From the NCBI RefSeq assembly GCF_029168945.1, contig NC_083606.1:14286041-14350040 (forward strand): a DNA stretch of 64,000 nucleotides, written 5' to 3'. The notes below the pieces were generated by a model. It ran no database searches, was not told where the DNA came from, and worked only from the letters and a program-made list of their open reading frames with translations. The stretch is from Cannabis sativa. Its lineage: Eukaryota > Streptophyta > Magnoliopsida > Rosales > Cannabaceae. The position numbers and the translations under genes are program-made. Shown here piece after piece: positions 23,060 through 34,941 of this stretch; position 1 is the stretch's first letter; every line of letters starts with the position of its first letter.

Positions 23060-25000
23060 ACTTGTACTAATATAAAACAAAAAGTGCATTTCAAATAATC
23101 ATTAACACCTTGATATACCAATCAAGTGTAATAGTAGTAAACTCCTCGTAATAGGATCTGACAGGTTGAATTAAACACAACCTCTTCTCCACCATTACTC
23201 TTCCTTAATCACAAAATCCTTGATAATGTGAAATTCCTCTCTATATGTCTACTCTCTTGGGATACTGGATTCTATACTTTTGGGCAACTACTCTTTGGTT
23301 ATTCAGGAAGTAACCCTAGTAGTTAAGGCAAGTTGGAACAGTGCCACAAAAGTATAGAACTTTCCTTAGACTGAATAAGTATCTTTCCTGCAACTTTTAA
23401 CATTCAGTCTCTTTCTGGTAGACCAAGAGATTTCAGATAGGTTTTTACACTTCTCCAAAATCACTACTCCACCCCCAAAGTAATCACCATCTCATCAGCA
23501 GACTTTCTAGCACACAGGCAAGTCTCGAAATCTGATGTGGTGTAGTCTAAGAGTTTCAAAAACCACCCTTATTGACTAACATATAGTTCCTCTTCTTAAT
23601 CTTAAGATTTACTTGATTGTCTTCCAATGTTCCTCTCCTGGATTAATCTGATACTTACTCATTACTCCCACTCAACAGCAGGTGTCTGGTCTAAGGCATA
23701 CAAAAGCATATCTGAGACCTCTCACTGTTGATTTAAGAAATTCTTTCATGGCTTTATCTTCTCTGGAATACTTGAGACTTTTCCTTAGATAGATAAAATC
23801 TATGCTTAGAAGTTGTGAAGCTTCTATAGATTGCCATTGGAAAGAAAATGCTCCAGCATCTTACTAAAGTAAGTTGCTTGCATTAGAGTAAGTAATTACC
23901 AGGTTTACCACAAGCCATAGGCTTAGATAAACTCAAACCTATAATACTAGGAACATGAAGTTTTGTTAAGTCCATTGAATAGACTTATTAACGAAAATTT
24001 CCTTTCATGTCCTTGTAACAGAAAACTTTAGGTTACTCCATGTGAATGGATCAAACTATAGTTCTCTTGGCTTTCTTCTTAGTTTCTTATCTTGAGAATC
24101 CATTACTTGTTTAAACTCACAATGGATTTTAATCACTAGTGTCTTCCAAGTTATAAGAAGGTGAGTTCCTAAAAACTCTCCCACTATAACAAGGTACCGT
24201 GAACTATGTCAAAGAAAACTAAATGGTATGGACCTCTTCAGTTGTGTTAAGACAACAGAGGCAGTGGGATCATCTTGTAAAATAAGATGATAGAACACTT
24301 TTGGAATCAAGAAAAAATTATCTCCTTTATTTGCTACTTTATTTTCAGACTTAGTCATTTTCTTAGAAAAGTAGTATTTGTTTAAACAAACACGTTCTTA
24401 TCTAATGACTATGGGATGCTCCACCCCTAATCACTTAGAATAGCTAACAAACATGCAAACCAGGGTTAGCAGTTCTAGCTTTTCTTAAGATTTCGATTAG
24501 GTCATCCATGAATCTACTAATGATTTACATTAAGTATACAACCAGTGCATCATTCTGAAATTTTATTACCATAGAAGGATTTAGGCAACGACTAGTAACT
24601 AATCATCAATATGCAACTCGAATTTCTGGGGAGGTAAGTTTGGATATAATTCAAAATCAAATTAATGATCTTTGAACTACATATCTACTAACTTTTTCTC
24701 CACTCCTATCAGTTCGCAAGATCTTTAACCACTTTCCATTGCTAGAAATTCATGAAATTTTTCAAACATTTCAAATTTCTTTTACATAAGGTAAAATCTA
24801 GAGTGATCGTTTTAAGAATACAACGAAAACTCATATCTACCCCTGAATGTACATCCATCTACGAATGAGATGAACTTACTTTCAGTGGATATAGGCATAT
24901 TAACTCTTTGCAGAGAATGATCTTGTCAAAACCACTATGAACAAGATACAAATGCCATAGATTTATAAAATATGTGGTTGTATCTTTTGATGACTTAAGT
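23060..25000 (-). pseudogene. Decayed copia RNase H/pol remnant
   Basis: Minus-strand translation in mixed frames keeps recognisable blocks in the right order: SDFETCLCARKSA and FWRSVK (compare the SDF..D.RKSTSG...SWRSVKQ region of copia RNase H), SRHIERN (SKHIERK block) and SDPITRSL (ADPFTKAL block), then the PPT. Many stops and shifts separate them. The HIER and ADPFTK style suggests an Angela/BARE-like ancestor. I cannot follow clear RT motifs upstream. This shows that the family descends from an autonomous copia element. Confidence 0.5.
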
Positions 25001-25388
25001 TTAGTTACGTCAAAGAGTTCTTAGAATAGTGCAAGTGGATTCTGGTCACAGAATACTAAAATCATACAGTTTAAATCCATTGATAGAAAATGGTTATGAA
25101 ACACTTGTGAAAGTGTAACTGTATAATTAGTCATTCTTTCTTGGACCACCACTACTAGTCTAACTCTATGATTTGCCTATACAAGTAGGAGATATCTAAG
25201 ATTGAGGATTTATATCATTTTGGGATAGAATTCCAGGAATATAATCATATGCGTCATCTAATTTCTTAAGAGAAAATATGACTTTATATGATTTATAGAC
25301 CATTCATCCAATGATATGTTATTAAGCTGATTCGAAATGAATAAGCTAAGAGGAATTAGGATAATTTCGTTTTAAATAAGAATCCAAC

Positions 25389-25915
25389 GATGCTCCGATT
25401 AGCGAGAGTCAAAGTAATCTTATTTATACAATCTTCTTGTTTCATATTGTAAAACACTAGTCTAAGGTGTCATCAATTGATGAACAGCTAGATGTTGCAT
25501 ATACAATATGCATCTTTCGAGATCTAACACTATTATGTTAGTCTAATGGTGAAAATCCATTAGGGATTTATCTCATTAGAAAAACAAATCAAGTTAGACC
25601 AACAATGAAGATTCGAAATTAAACTACAATTTAATAACAGAAAATAAGATGGTTCAATACAAATTCATACACAATTCAGAAATTATGAAGCACATAGCAA
25701 GTAGGAATGACAAGTGAAAATACTAAAACATACAATCCTAAATAATTTCCAAGGTTTTCAACAAGCTGATATCAGTGTCCCGTTTAGGCGAGAGTCAAAG
25801 CTACCATCCATTGAATAGAGTTGTCAGCTCATCTAAAATGATCAACATTCTAGCAACCTTTTATTCGATCAAGATTGGAATCCGCGTTGTCCCGTTTAGG
25901 CGAGAGTCAAGGCTA
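25389..25915 (-). repeat. Three spaced GACTCTCGCC motifs
   Basis: Minus-strand copies of TTTGACTCTCGCTAATCGG, CTTGACTCTCGCCTAAACGG and TTTGACTCTCGCCTAAACGG end near 25389, 25887 and 25773, spaced about 386 and 114 bp. Nearly identical motifs with matching spacing occur in the sister element at 38039-38575. Confidence 0.85.
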
Positions 25916-28759
25916 TTCTATCTTATGAGCTTCTACCATTGTTTCATATTCTTGCAAGTCTTATACAGTCGCCACCATTAGGGTGGTCATAAACTATATA
26001 AAAAACTTACAAGATTACTTATCTTTCGAGATTAAACGGTGCTAACTTGCTAATGAACGTTCCTCCATTAGGGAGGATTACTCACTAAAACAATAGCTAT
26101 ATAAAACAAAAAATGGAGATCGAATATCCTTATAATAATAAAGCTCATTATTTAATGAAGGGTTGTATTTTCTACTAATATTTATTTTAATCCATTTATT
26201 TTAAATATATATTTATGTAATTAAAATTTCCAATTTAGAATGAAAAATTCCGAATATAAATTTTAATTTAATATTTATAAATTATACTTAGATGGATATG
26301 AAAATAACGTGAATTATTTCCATCTTAGTAATAATTTGCATAAATATTCAGAAAATTATTCAATTTAAGTTGTTTCAAAATTAATTTAAATTAATTTACA
26401 ACTCAAATTTAATTTTCTATAAATATATATTGCATTTCGAAAATGCTTTAAAATAAAATAAAAAATAAATCCTGGAAAATTACTCTAATTTTATGTTGGC
26501 CCAAAATTAATAAAAATTAATTTTCAACAAAAAATATAATTTCCCTATTTAATTAAATATCTAAGAAAAATTTCAAACATTTAAGTATCATGATTAAAAA
26601 TCAACTTAAATATTAATTTTCTATTTAATTAAATATCACTAGAAAAATACTTCAAGCAAAACAGATAATATCTATCTAGACTTTCGTAGACTAATTAATT
26701 CTATTTCTAATTATAATATATTTTAGTTCATTTATTTTAATTAACCATTAAATGAAAAAGTCATTGATTTAAGTTGGTCCAAAATTAAATAAATAATTTT
26801 CAACTTTAATCTATTTTTCAAATAAAATTCGAAATTTCTGCATCAAGGTGATGCAATTTCGAAATTTTGGGAAATGATTAATAAAATTAAATAAAATATA
26901 TTTTGAAAATTATTCAAACTTAAGTTATTCTGAAATAAGATTGCAAACTTAAAATAATTTTCAACTTTAATTAAATAACATAAAAATAACAATATTAAAG
27001 TATCTTGATGAAAATCAACTTAGATATTGAAATTTTTAATTTAATTAAATGTATTAAATTCAAGAAATAAATAATTAAGTAAAGAGGAAACTTAATTATT
27101 AATTCTAGTTTAATACTAGGAAAATATTCTAAACTTAGATTGTACCAAAATTAATTATGAGACAATTAATTTCACAATCAATGATATTTTCCTATTTAAT
27201 ATTAGAAATAATAATTAGTACTAGAAATAACTGTCTAGAATATATACCATTAACTAAGTATTTTTCTAAAATTAACTTTAAAATATTGCAATGAAAATAA
27301 ATTTCATATATTTTAAAAGTTAATTATGTGGCTAATTCAATTTTAATTAGGTTAGACTAATATAATTAACCTAATACAATTATTTAAATAAGGCAAATGG
27401 GCCTTCACAATTGGGGTAGTTCATGTGAGGGGGAGCTGGGTTCAGTATGTCGTACCCACTTCTATTGGCCCCCAACTCTCACACAAGGCCCAAAAGAGAG
27501 GAATTTAACCTTTAAATAAACAATTGTTATTCATTGAATAAGCTCAAATCTAATTGAGCCTAAATAAATTTCCTTATGTCAAAATTTATTTTAGCAACCT
27601 AGTCCATTTACTTAGTAAAAACTTAAATGGGCTTCCTATATGCATCTAAGCCCAAAAGCAAACATATAGGCTCACACAGGTCAAATGATTTGGATGGGCC
27701 ATATCATGTTACACAGATGAAAGAAGTACAAAATTTACCTGTTACAAATTATTTATAAGATCTATTGACAATTGGACTATGATTAAAATCAGATCATTAA
27801 ATCTGTGAACAAGTTAATCATAGCAATTTAGATCAGATAAATAATAGGTTTGTTAAAAAGTTTTTGAATAAACAAATTAAATAAACAAAGATTGTCCATG
27901 TAACAGATGTGAAATAAGATATTAATATAATTAAATTATTATTCTTAAACTAACTAAATAAAGGAAACTAATTTTAAAATATCTAGGTTTATTTGAATCA
28001 AAATAAATATCTAATAAGATCAATGATTTGAAAGGAAAGAATCTTCAATATTACTTCCAGATCTTATAATTTAATAAAATAAACCAATTTTAAAATAATT
28101 TGGTTAGATAATTATTATTTTAGGAATAAAATAATAAATGAATAATAATTACCATAATTATATGTCAAAATATCTCAAATTAAGCAATATTCAAATCTCT
28201 ACAAAAATATCTATGTTATTTAAATATTTAAGATATGATTTATAAATTTCTAATAAGGAAAAAATGATATATATATATATATATAGAAAAAATATCATTT
28301 TTAAACTTATAATTTATAAATAATTAAATATTTAACAAAATAACAAATTTTTGAATTTGAACAACATTATGGTAAGTATATCTATAAAAATATCTATGTT
28401 AATTTCAAATTTATTAATTATTTAATTTGCCATATAAGATAATTTTAATATAATATTTTAAATAAAAAGACAAAGTTATCTTTTAATTTAAAATATCTTA
28501 AATATCAAAATATCTAATCTTATAATTAAATAATAAATAAATATTAAAGAAGTTAACAAATTTTTAAATCTAACCATAATAGGAAATATTTAAAATTGGA
28601 AACATTCCAAAATAGAAATATTTAAAAAATTAGAAAAATTCCAAATTGAAAATATTTAAAATTGGAAAAATAAATTTTGGGAAACAATCCCATGAAAAAA
28701 TTGAATTTTTGGGGAAAAAACCTCAAAAATTCGCAATTTGTGGGGAACTGCCAGGATAG

Positions 28760-28771
28760 GCTGCATGCAGC
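28760..28771. other. 12-bp palindrome in element leader
   Basis: GCTGCATGCAGC, placed just beyond the conserved AAAATTGAGAAAGATATGA block of the leader, like the GTGCATTGCAC palindrome at 34747. Confidence 0.7.
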
Positions 28772-28965
28772 AACCATGATTTCCAATCTTCCAAAATTCA
28801 TATCTTTCTCAATTTTTATCGGAATCAAGTTCTGTAAAAAATAAAATTGCTTCATTTTCACAAGGAATTCAAATAAAATATTTTCAAAAATTGAGAAAAT
28901 ATTTTTCATGGAAAAATTTCGTACAACACATACATTCATCACATAAGCAAATAAACACTATTGTT

Positions 28966-30602
28966 GTAGAATTTCCAATTGATTTCGAGTCTTGGCACTG
29001 TTACAATATAACTTTACTTCTCTGTTCACGAAAACACTATTGTTGTAACGCCTTAAATAATTAGGCACGCTACCCAAGATACTTATGAAACCCTAATCCC
29101 TTAAACGGGATTACTAATCAGATTACCGCGGAATTTAAACTTTACGATAAACAGAATGAAAATAAAACTTGTAATAATTTAAACTTTACAACAGTTGGGA
29201 TCCCAAAAATATTTACAAACTTTATTACAAGTCTTTTTCAGTTAGCCGACCTAAGCCCTAAACCCTATACCAAGAATTATTTTACCAGGATCTAGATTTA
29301 CTAACAAGTATGTTGGATTAACAACCTAATATGAATTCTAAAACAATGAAAATAAACACATATAAAGTTAGAAAACCTTACAGTGGGTGCAGCGGAATAA
29401 TATGACTCCTTCCGTTCAGATCTCTAGCCCTTGATTCCTTTCTGTAGCAGAGCATCACCAAGATCTGAACCTGGATCTTCTTTTCTTCTTCTTTGATGCA
29501 AAATTTCCATAGTCTTACATACTATGATTGAGATACCACTTGATGTGTGTGGGCACTACTCATCTCACAAGGATTTCGAAATTTCTCTCTCTTTTTCTCT
29601 CTTAATTTCGTGGCTTATCATCCATGCAAGAGAAGAGAACAAGGTTGCTTTATATAGGGAAAAGGGAGAGCACAACTTTCCAAATAAACAGTTTCCTTAA
29701 TTACTGTGTAATCAATTAACTGCCTTATTTAGTGTGATCCACCACTTTCATATTTTTCCTAGGCTTTGATTAGCAATTACATGGCAATTAAAATTGAAAA
29801 TAATAATTGGGAAACAAGCAAACCATGTGGCCGGCCATAGGGTGATATGGGCCTCACTTGGATTTTGCAGTTTCCTCAATTTTATTTCTATTTCTCCAAA
29901 AATGCCACTTTTCAAATTCTAATCATTTATCTTTGTTTGGTTAAGCTCGAAGGAAATCACCCTTTACTTCTATTTGCCAAATAGAAGCTATAGATTCCAT
30001 ATTTATGTTAGCGCTCCCACTCAATTGCACTACCGTGTTCCCAAAATGTATGTATTGCCCTGACCATAAATTAGGCTTAACTAACAAATCAAAGAACACG
30101 AATAACACTCTTGAGATTGAGCCTAACCATATCAGGATTTCGATCATGTGATCTAGAATCAACAGGTGATATTGAATTGAATAGATATTACGGTAAATTT
30201 TAATATATCTAATCAAAATTCAATATCGGTCCCTTCCGATGTATACTCCATACATCCGATACTGGTAAATTTTACCAATGTCCTGGAAAGGACATAACAC
30301 TTTTCCAAGGTGTAAGAATACCTATCGCTGATTATACCATGTCAGTCTAAATCCAGTGTTCTGACAAATCAGGGAATAAACTTTTGAACATATAATAAAG
30401 ATTATATTCCACTGTGTTGACAACACTATAATCTTTAACCAACTCATATGTTCTGGACTTAAAAAAAAATCCATACTTTATATACATATAATCATGAAAT
30501 AAATCATGTGAACCATGGAACATAAAATGTTATTTCTGATCTTTATTAATAAGTAAATCTGATTATATGAAATGAGTTTTATTTAGGGCATAAAACCCAA
30601 CA
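28966..30602 (-). repeat. Second copy of duplicated flank plus LTR
   Basis: 28966-29043 repeats the LINE piece, 29044-29274 the gypsy LTR start and 29275-30602 the copia-derived LTR. This LTR lacks about 570 bp present in the first copy (about 21802-22378). The deletion joint lies at a shared CATTT, and the copy keeps about 20 bp (near 29897) that the first copy lacks. Confidence 0.85.
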
Positions 30603-32225
30603 ATAACTCTTAACATACATGCGTGTATTCAATATTTACTACAACATATATTATCTTAGGGTAATAACCCTAACTTGGATACTAAGTAATCACTCATGTA
30701 ATATATTTCCATATACTCAGATAACATTTACTATGAGTGTCAACCCTAACTCATGCTTTCACTGGATTCATAATATTCTAGGGTAATAACCCTAGACCTC
30801 ATTAAAATTAAACTCAAGGTAATAGCTTACCGAGTCTAGTTTAATTATGCCTTAAGCGCATAATTCGTAATCTCAATATATACATATATCTGACGTGGCA
30901 TAGTATTTACACAGCATATATCACTAGAGTAATAACCCTAGGCTATTAAATAGCTCATATTAGGGTAATAACCCTAATCCCGGTTACAATTACTCACATA
31001 TATCATATTCAACATAAGCGTCACTGCGCATACTCTACGTGCAAACTACTGTCTTACCTGTTGTCCAGCAATAGAAAGAGATTCTGAATCCCCGGGTGCT
31101 CCTGATCAGGTGCCGGTAATCCTAGTCACACAAATCCGGGATAATTCACACTTAGGGTTAACCCCTGACTTTCAACTCATAAAAATTCAAGCATGGAATT
31201 TACAGTTTAGATAATCATACAGAGCTCGGAATGAGCTTTCCAACGATATAAAGAACGTCCCAAACGGAGTCTCGAGTCAAAAGTTATGGCAAAACAAAAT
31301 TGGAAAAAATAGAATTTCTCACTGCCAAACCCAGTCATGAAATTATCCCAACAACACATGATTCAACACTAGAACCTACCCTATAATCAACAATCCAAGC
31401 TCACAACATGAATCCCAATCAATCCATGAAATTTCTCACTTAATTAATCAAAATTACAACAAAATCTAAGAACATGCATCCAATCATCAAGTTCTTCAAT
31501 TTCATACTTTCAATCATAAAATTCAGCAATTAAAAATATGGTTAAGATCATAGAAAATTACCTCAAGATCACAACAAGCAAGAACAAAGATTTTCTCCCA
31601 AAAATTAAGCTTCCAACCACACCAAATTCTTCACAATCAAGCTTGAAAAATAAGAGGGTAAGAGAGGGAGAGGGTTCGGGTGAGAGGGAGAAATAACAAG
31701 AAAATTTTATCCTTTATCCCTCAAAATCAATTTAATTCAAGTAAATCAAATATGGTCAAATGACCATTTTGCCCCCATGGCTTAAATCCACACATGCTCA
31801 CCCACACAAGGGTAATTTTTCCATTTCATGCATTAATAATTCACAAATAATTTCAGATTATCACATATCAAATAAAAATACCAAATAATCAATCCCATTT
31901 ACATTTCGGGCCCGAACCCGGTTCGACCCGAAATTCCCGGTTGTGATTATACCGCGCTAACCTGTCAGAACACACCTGAAAAGACAACACAGGCATACTA
32001 TACAATAATATAGTTCTATTAAGCACGTAATTAAATTAATTTCGTCAATTTACCCTTCCCGGGTCATAATTACAAAAATACCCCTGGCTCACCAACGGGG
32101 TCTTAACATATTAAAATTCATATAATTTCACATATATTGAACTATATAATAATATAATTCCTCAATTATACATAATTATCTAGTTAGGGTTTCACTAATC
32201 CTTTTTCTTAATTCCGGGTATTACA
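30603..32225 (-). repeat. Gypsy solo LTR, remaining part
   Basis: Reverse-orientation match to 48235-50230: AACTCTTAACATACATGCGTG at the left, AGGGTAATAACCCT repeats, the GAGCTTTCCAACGATAT block, and the terminus CCGGGTATTACA at 32225. About 0.7 kb of the LTR is missing at the junction with the nested LTR. Confidence 0.8.
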
Positions 32226-32580
32226 ATTGCAGTTCTCAATTCTTTTACCCTGTTCATTTGCTTTATCCTGCAAATAAGAGCTTATTCACAACTCAACATT
32301 TGTATCATTAGAACCAAACAAACAAATTATCTTACTTACAGCATCAAAACCATCAAGCATATATTCTTTAACATCACATTTTTATTATTATAATAAAAAT
32401 CTCTAAAACATGTCTCCCTCCTAGATAGATTTGGCCTTAGAACACTGTAAAAGGGCATGAGGAACAATTTCAACAATATAGGAACACAAAGAACAATAAT
32501 GATTAAGGATCACCTTTTTTAAAAAGAAAACAAAACAAAAAAAATAATAAGTTTAAAGCTGAAGGTAAAACTAAAAGGTG
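32226..32580 (-). pseudogene. LINE zf-RVT region, upstream part of the split LINE
   Basis: The minus strand encodes HYCSLCSYIVEIVPHALLQC, the cysteine/histidine block that follows the RT in plant LINEs. Its downstream half (RNase H) is at 19985-20931 across the nested insertions. Frames are broken and the RT itself is not present. Confidence 0.6.
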
Positions 32581-32591
32581 ACAAAAAGTTA

Positions 32592-34461
32592 TGTTGGATT
32601 ATGCCCTATATAAAACTCATTTCAATATAATCAGATTTACTAGTTAATAAAAGATCAAAAATTATTTTATGCGGCATGGTTCACATAGTTTATTTTATGA
32701 TTATATATTTAATATATAAATTCTATCAAGTTCAGAACATATATTTATTCATGATTATAGTGTTGTCAACACAGTAGAATATAATTATGATTATATGCTT
32801 AAAATTTTAAGGCCCATGATTTATCAGTACATTGGATTTAGACTGACATGATAATCAGCGATAAGGTATACTTACACATTGGATAAGTGTTATGACCTTT
32901 CGAGGGCATTGGCAACGTATGCCAGTATCAGATGTAAGGAGTATACATCAGATTGGACCAATAATGAACTTTGATAAGATATTTATAACTTTTTTAATTC
33001 AATGCCACTGGTTGATCTTAGGTCTATAGATCTTAATCTTGAGATGGTTAGGTTCGATCGTAATTGTATTATTTATGTTCTTAGAGTTGTTCGTTAAAGT
33101 CTACCAATTGGTTCAGGTAACAGATACATTTTGGGAACATGGTAGTTCAATTGAGTGGGAGCATTAATCATTGTCATAGAATCTATAGCTTCTATAAGTA
33201 TTTAGAAGTAAAATAATGATTTTCTTCGAGCTTAGCTTAATAGAGATAAATAATTGAGGCCTCATTTTTAGTAATTATATTAGTTTATTAAAATATCATT
33301 TGTAGGTAGCTAAGTGTTTTAAGGATAAAATACATTGAAGGGTAGAACGATAATTTTGTCTCTACTCCATGTAGATCATCTATAGAGGATCTTTGACTAT
33401 TTTGATTGTAACAATAGATAATTCATAACGTATCTATATCTTTGTACACATAGAGCGTTCTATATAATTAAGAGTGCAATTCTGAATCTATTGTGGCACA
33501 AGGAGGAATTAATAAGTTAGAGAATTTACTTGGAAAATTCAAGTTTACTTATTGGAAACCTGATTATATAGGTCCATTGTCCCCACACTAGTTGAGATAA
33601 TACTGCTTGCAGACTCAGTTAATTGGTTTTAATTAATCAACTATAATTTTCAAATTATACAATGTCTTATTTATGAATTTTCACTAAACAATGGCTTAAT
33701 TGTGAAGAAAAAAGGTTTTTGGGTTTATTTATTAATTAAGAGACTTTTTTTAAGTCTAATTAATAAATAAAAAAATTAAAAAATTTATTTGATAATTAAT
33801 TATAATTATTAAATAAATAATTTTGACATTTATAGGAATGAAATTGAAAAATATAGCATTATTGAAAGAAGGATAAATAGTTAAAATAAAGTGGCAATAT
33901 TGTAACAAGTGAGGCCCACTAAGTGGTCGACTACTAGAATTGATTTTTGCACATTATTTTATTCTTTTTTAATTCATATAATTATATCCTAAACCCTAGT
34001 TAAAATGCTATAAAAGGAACATGATGCTCTCATTCTCATCCAACAACCTACTTCAACCAAATTAAACCTAGTAATCATTCTCTAAAAACTAGTAGATGAG
34101 AGACTCCTTTCTTAGTGATTTCGCACCTTATTCATTGTTCTTCACCAATTCGAGCCTTAGTGATAGAGTACCATGTCCACACATAGCAAGTCAAGTACTC
34201 AATCACAATGTGGAAGACGGTGGCTAACCAACTCGAAGGAGAGAAGGAGAACCAGGGTCAGATCGTGTTATTACTCTGGGACAGAAAGGAACAAGGGTTA
34301 GAGATCTGAGCAAAAGGAGTCATTATTATTCTGCTGCATCAATGTAAGGTTTTCTAAGCTTTATATGTCTTTAATTTTATTGTTTTAGAGAATTCGTATT
34401 TAGGGTGTTAATCAAACATACATGTTAGTAAATCTAGATTCTGGTAAAATAAATTCTAACA
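32592..34461 (+). repeat. 5' LTR, 1870 bp
   Basis: It starts TGTTGGATTATGCCC and ends AAATAAATTCTAACA, followed by the PBS. Family as 659-2492, but clearly diverged from the LTR at 39685-41530. Confidence 0.85.
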
Positions 34462-34463
34462 AG

Positions 34464-34476
34464 TGGCCTCAAAGCC
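34464..34476 (+). promoter_or_regulatory. Degenerate primer binding site
   Basis: TGGCCTCAAAGCC, three mismatches from the usual TGGTATCAGAGCC of copia elements using initiator tRNA-Met. Confidence 0.65.
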
Positions 34477-34746
34477 ATGGTAATGATTTACTTTCATGAA
34501 ATATGGATTTAAATAGATGAATTTGTTGATTTGGGTGTGTTCATGTTAGTTTATGTGTAATTTTATAAATGTTATATGAATTACGAAATTTTTCCAGGAA
34601 AATAATTTTATTTTCATTTTAAAAATAATTTATTTGGTTTCCTTTTGAAAAAATTAGTAATTTTAGTTTTTACGGAAATCAATTCTGATAAAAATTGAGA
34701 AAGATATGAAAGATTGAAAATCGAGTGCACATGGTGTCAAGAAGGG

Positions 34747-34941
34747 GTGCATTGCACGCATAGACCCTTGAAAAGACGAGGTTGCGCGCGCGGATTCAGA
34801 CATTTTTGTGTCTGAAGACACGGCCAGCTCCTACTTCAGACACGACCCAACACGCCCAACACCTTGTAAATGTCGAGAAACCTCGGCTGATGACCATGCT
34901 GTTCACCCATTACGCGCGCGGAAGAGGCTGCACGCCTCTTC
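34747..34941 (+). other. GC-rich leader block bounded by palindromes
   Basis: GTGCATTGCAC (34747-34757) opens the block. Arms GAAGAGGC/GCCTCTTC (34921-34941) close it. Base composition is far above the AT-rich surroundings. The open frame across it is a by-product of low stop density. Confidence 0.7.

Larger units (their letters stand above)
23053..28950 (-). mobile_element. Interior of non-autonomous copia-derived element
   Basis: The minus strand ends with a PPT (ACAAGTGGGAGTTTG) next to the LTR. The part nearest the PPT is decayed copia pol. The rest, 25360-28950, is AT-rich, non-coding and homologous in order to the plus-strand element at 34462-39030. The 5' end of the interior (PBS and about 100 bp) is missing, where the duplication joint lies. 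Confidence 0.75.
20854..28965. repeat. 8112-bp unit of a partial tandem duplication
   Basis: Sequence from 20854 (GTAGAATTTCCAATTGATTT) reappears at 28966 with constant offset 8112 through the LINE piece, the gypsy LTR start and the copia-derived LTR. About 16 differences were counted by eye over about 1.6 kb. The second copy runs into the remainder of the gypsy LTR at 30603. Confidence 0.85.

Noticed and set aside
29941..30216. Open frame nearly identical to one at 22475-22666
   Set aside because: Both lie within copies of the same LTR; the identity comes from the duplication, not from coding constraint.
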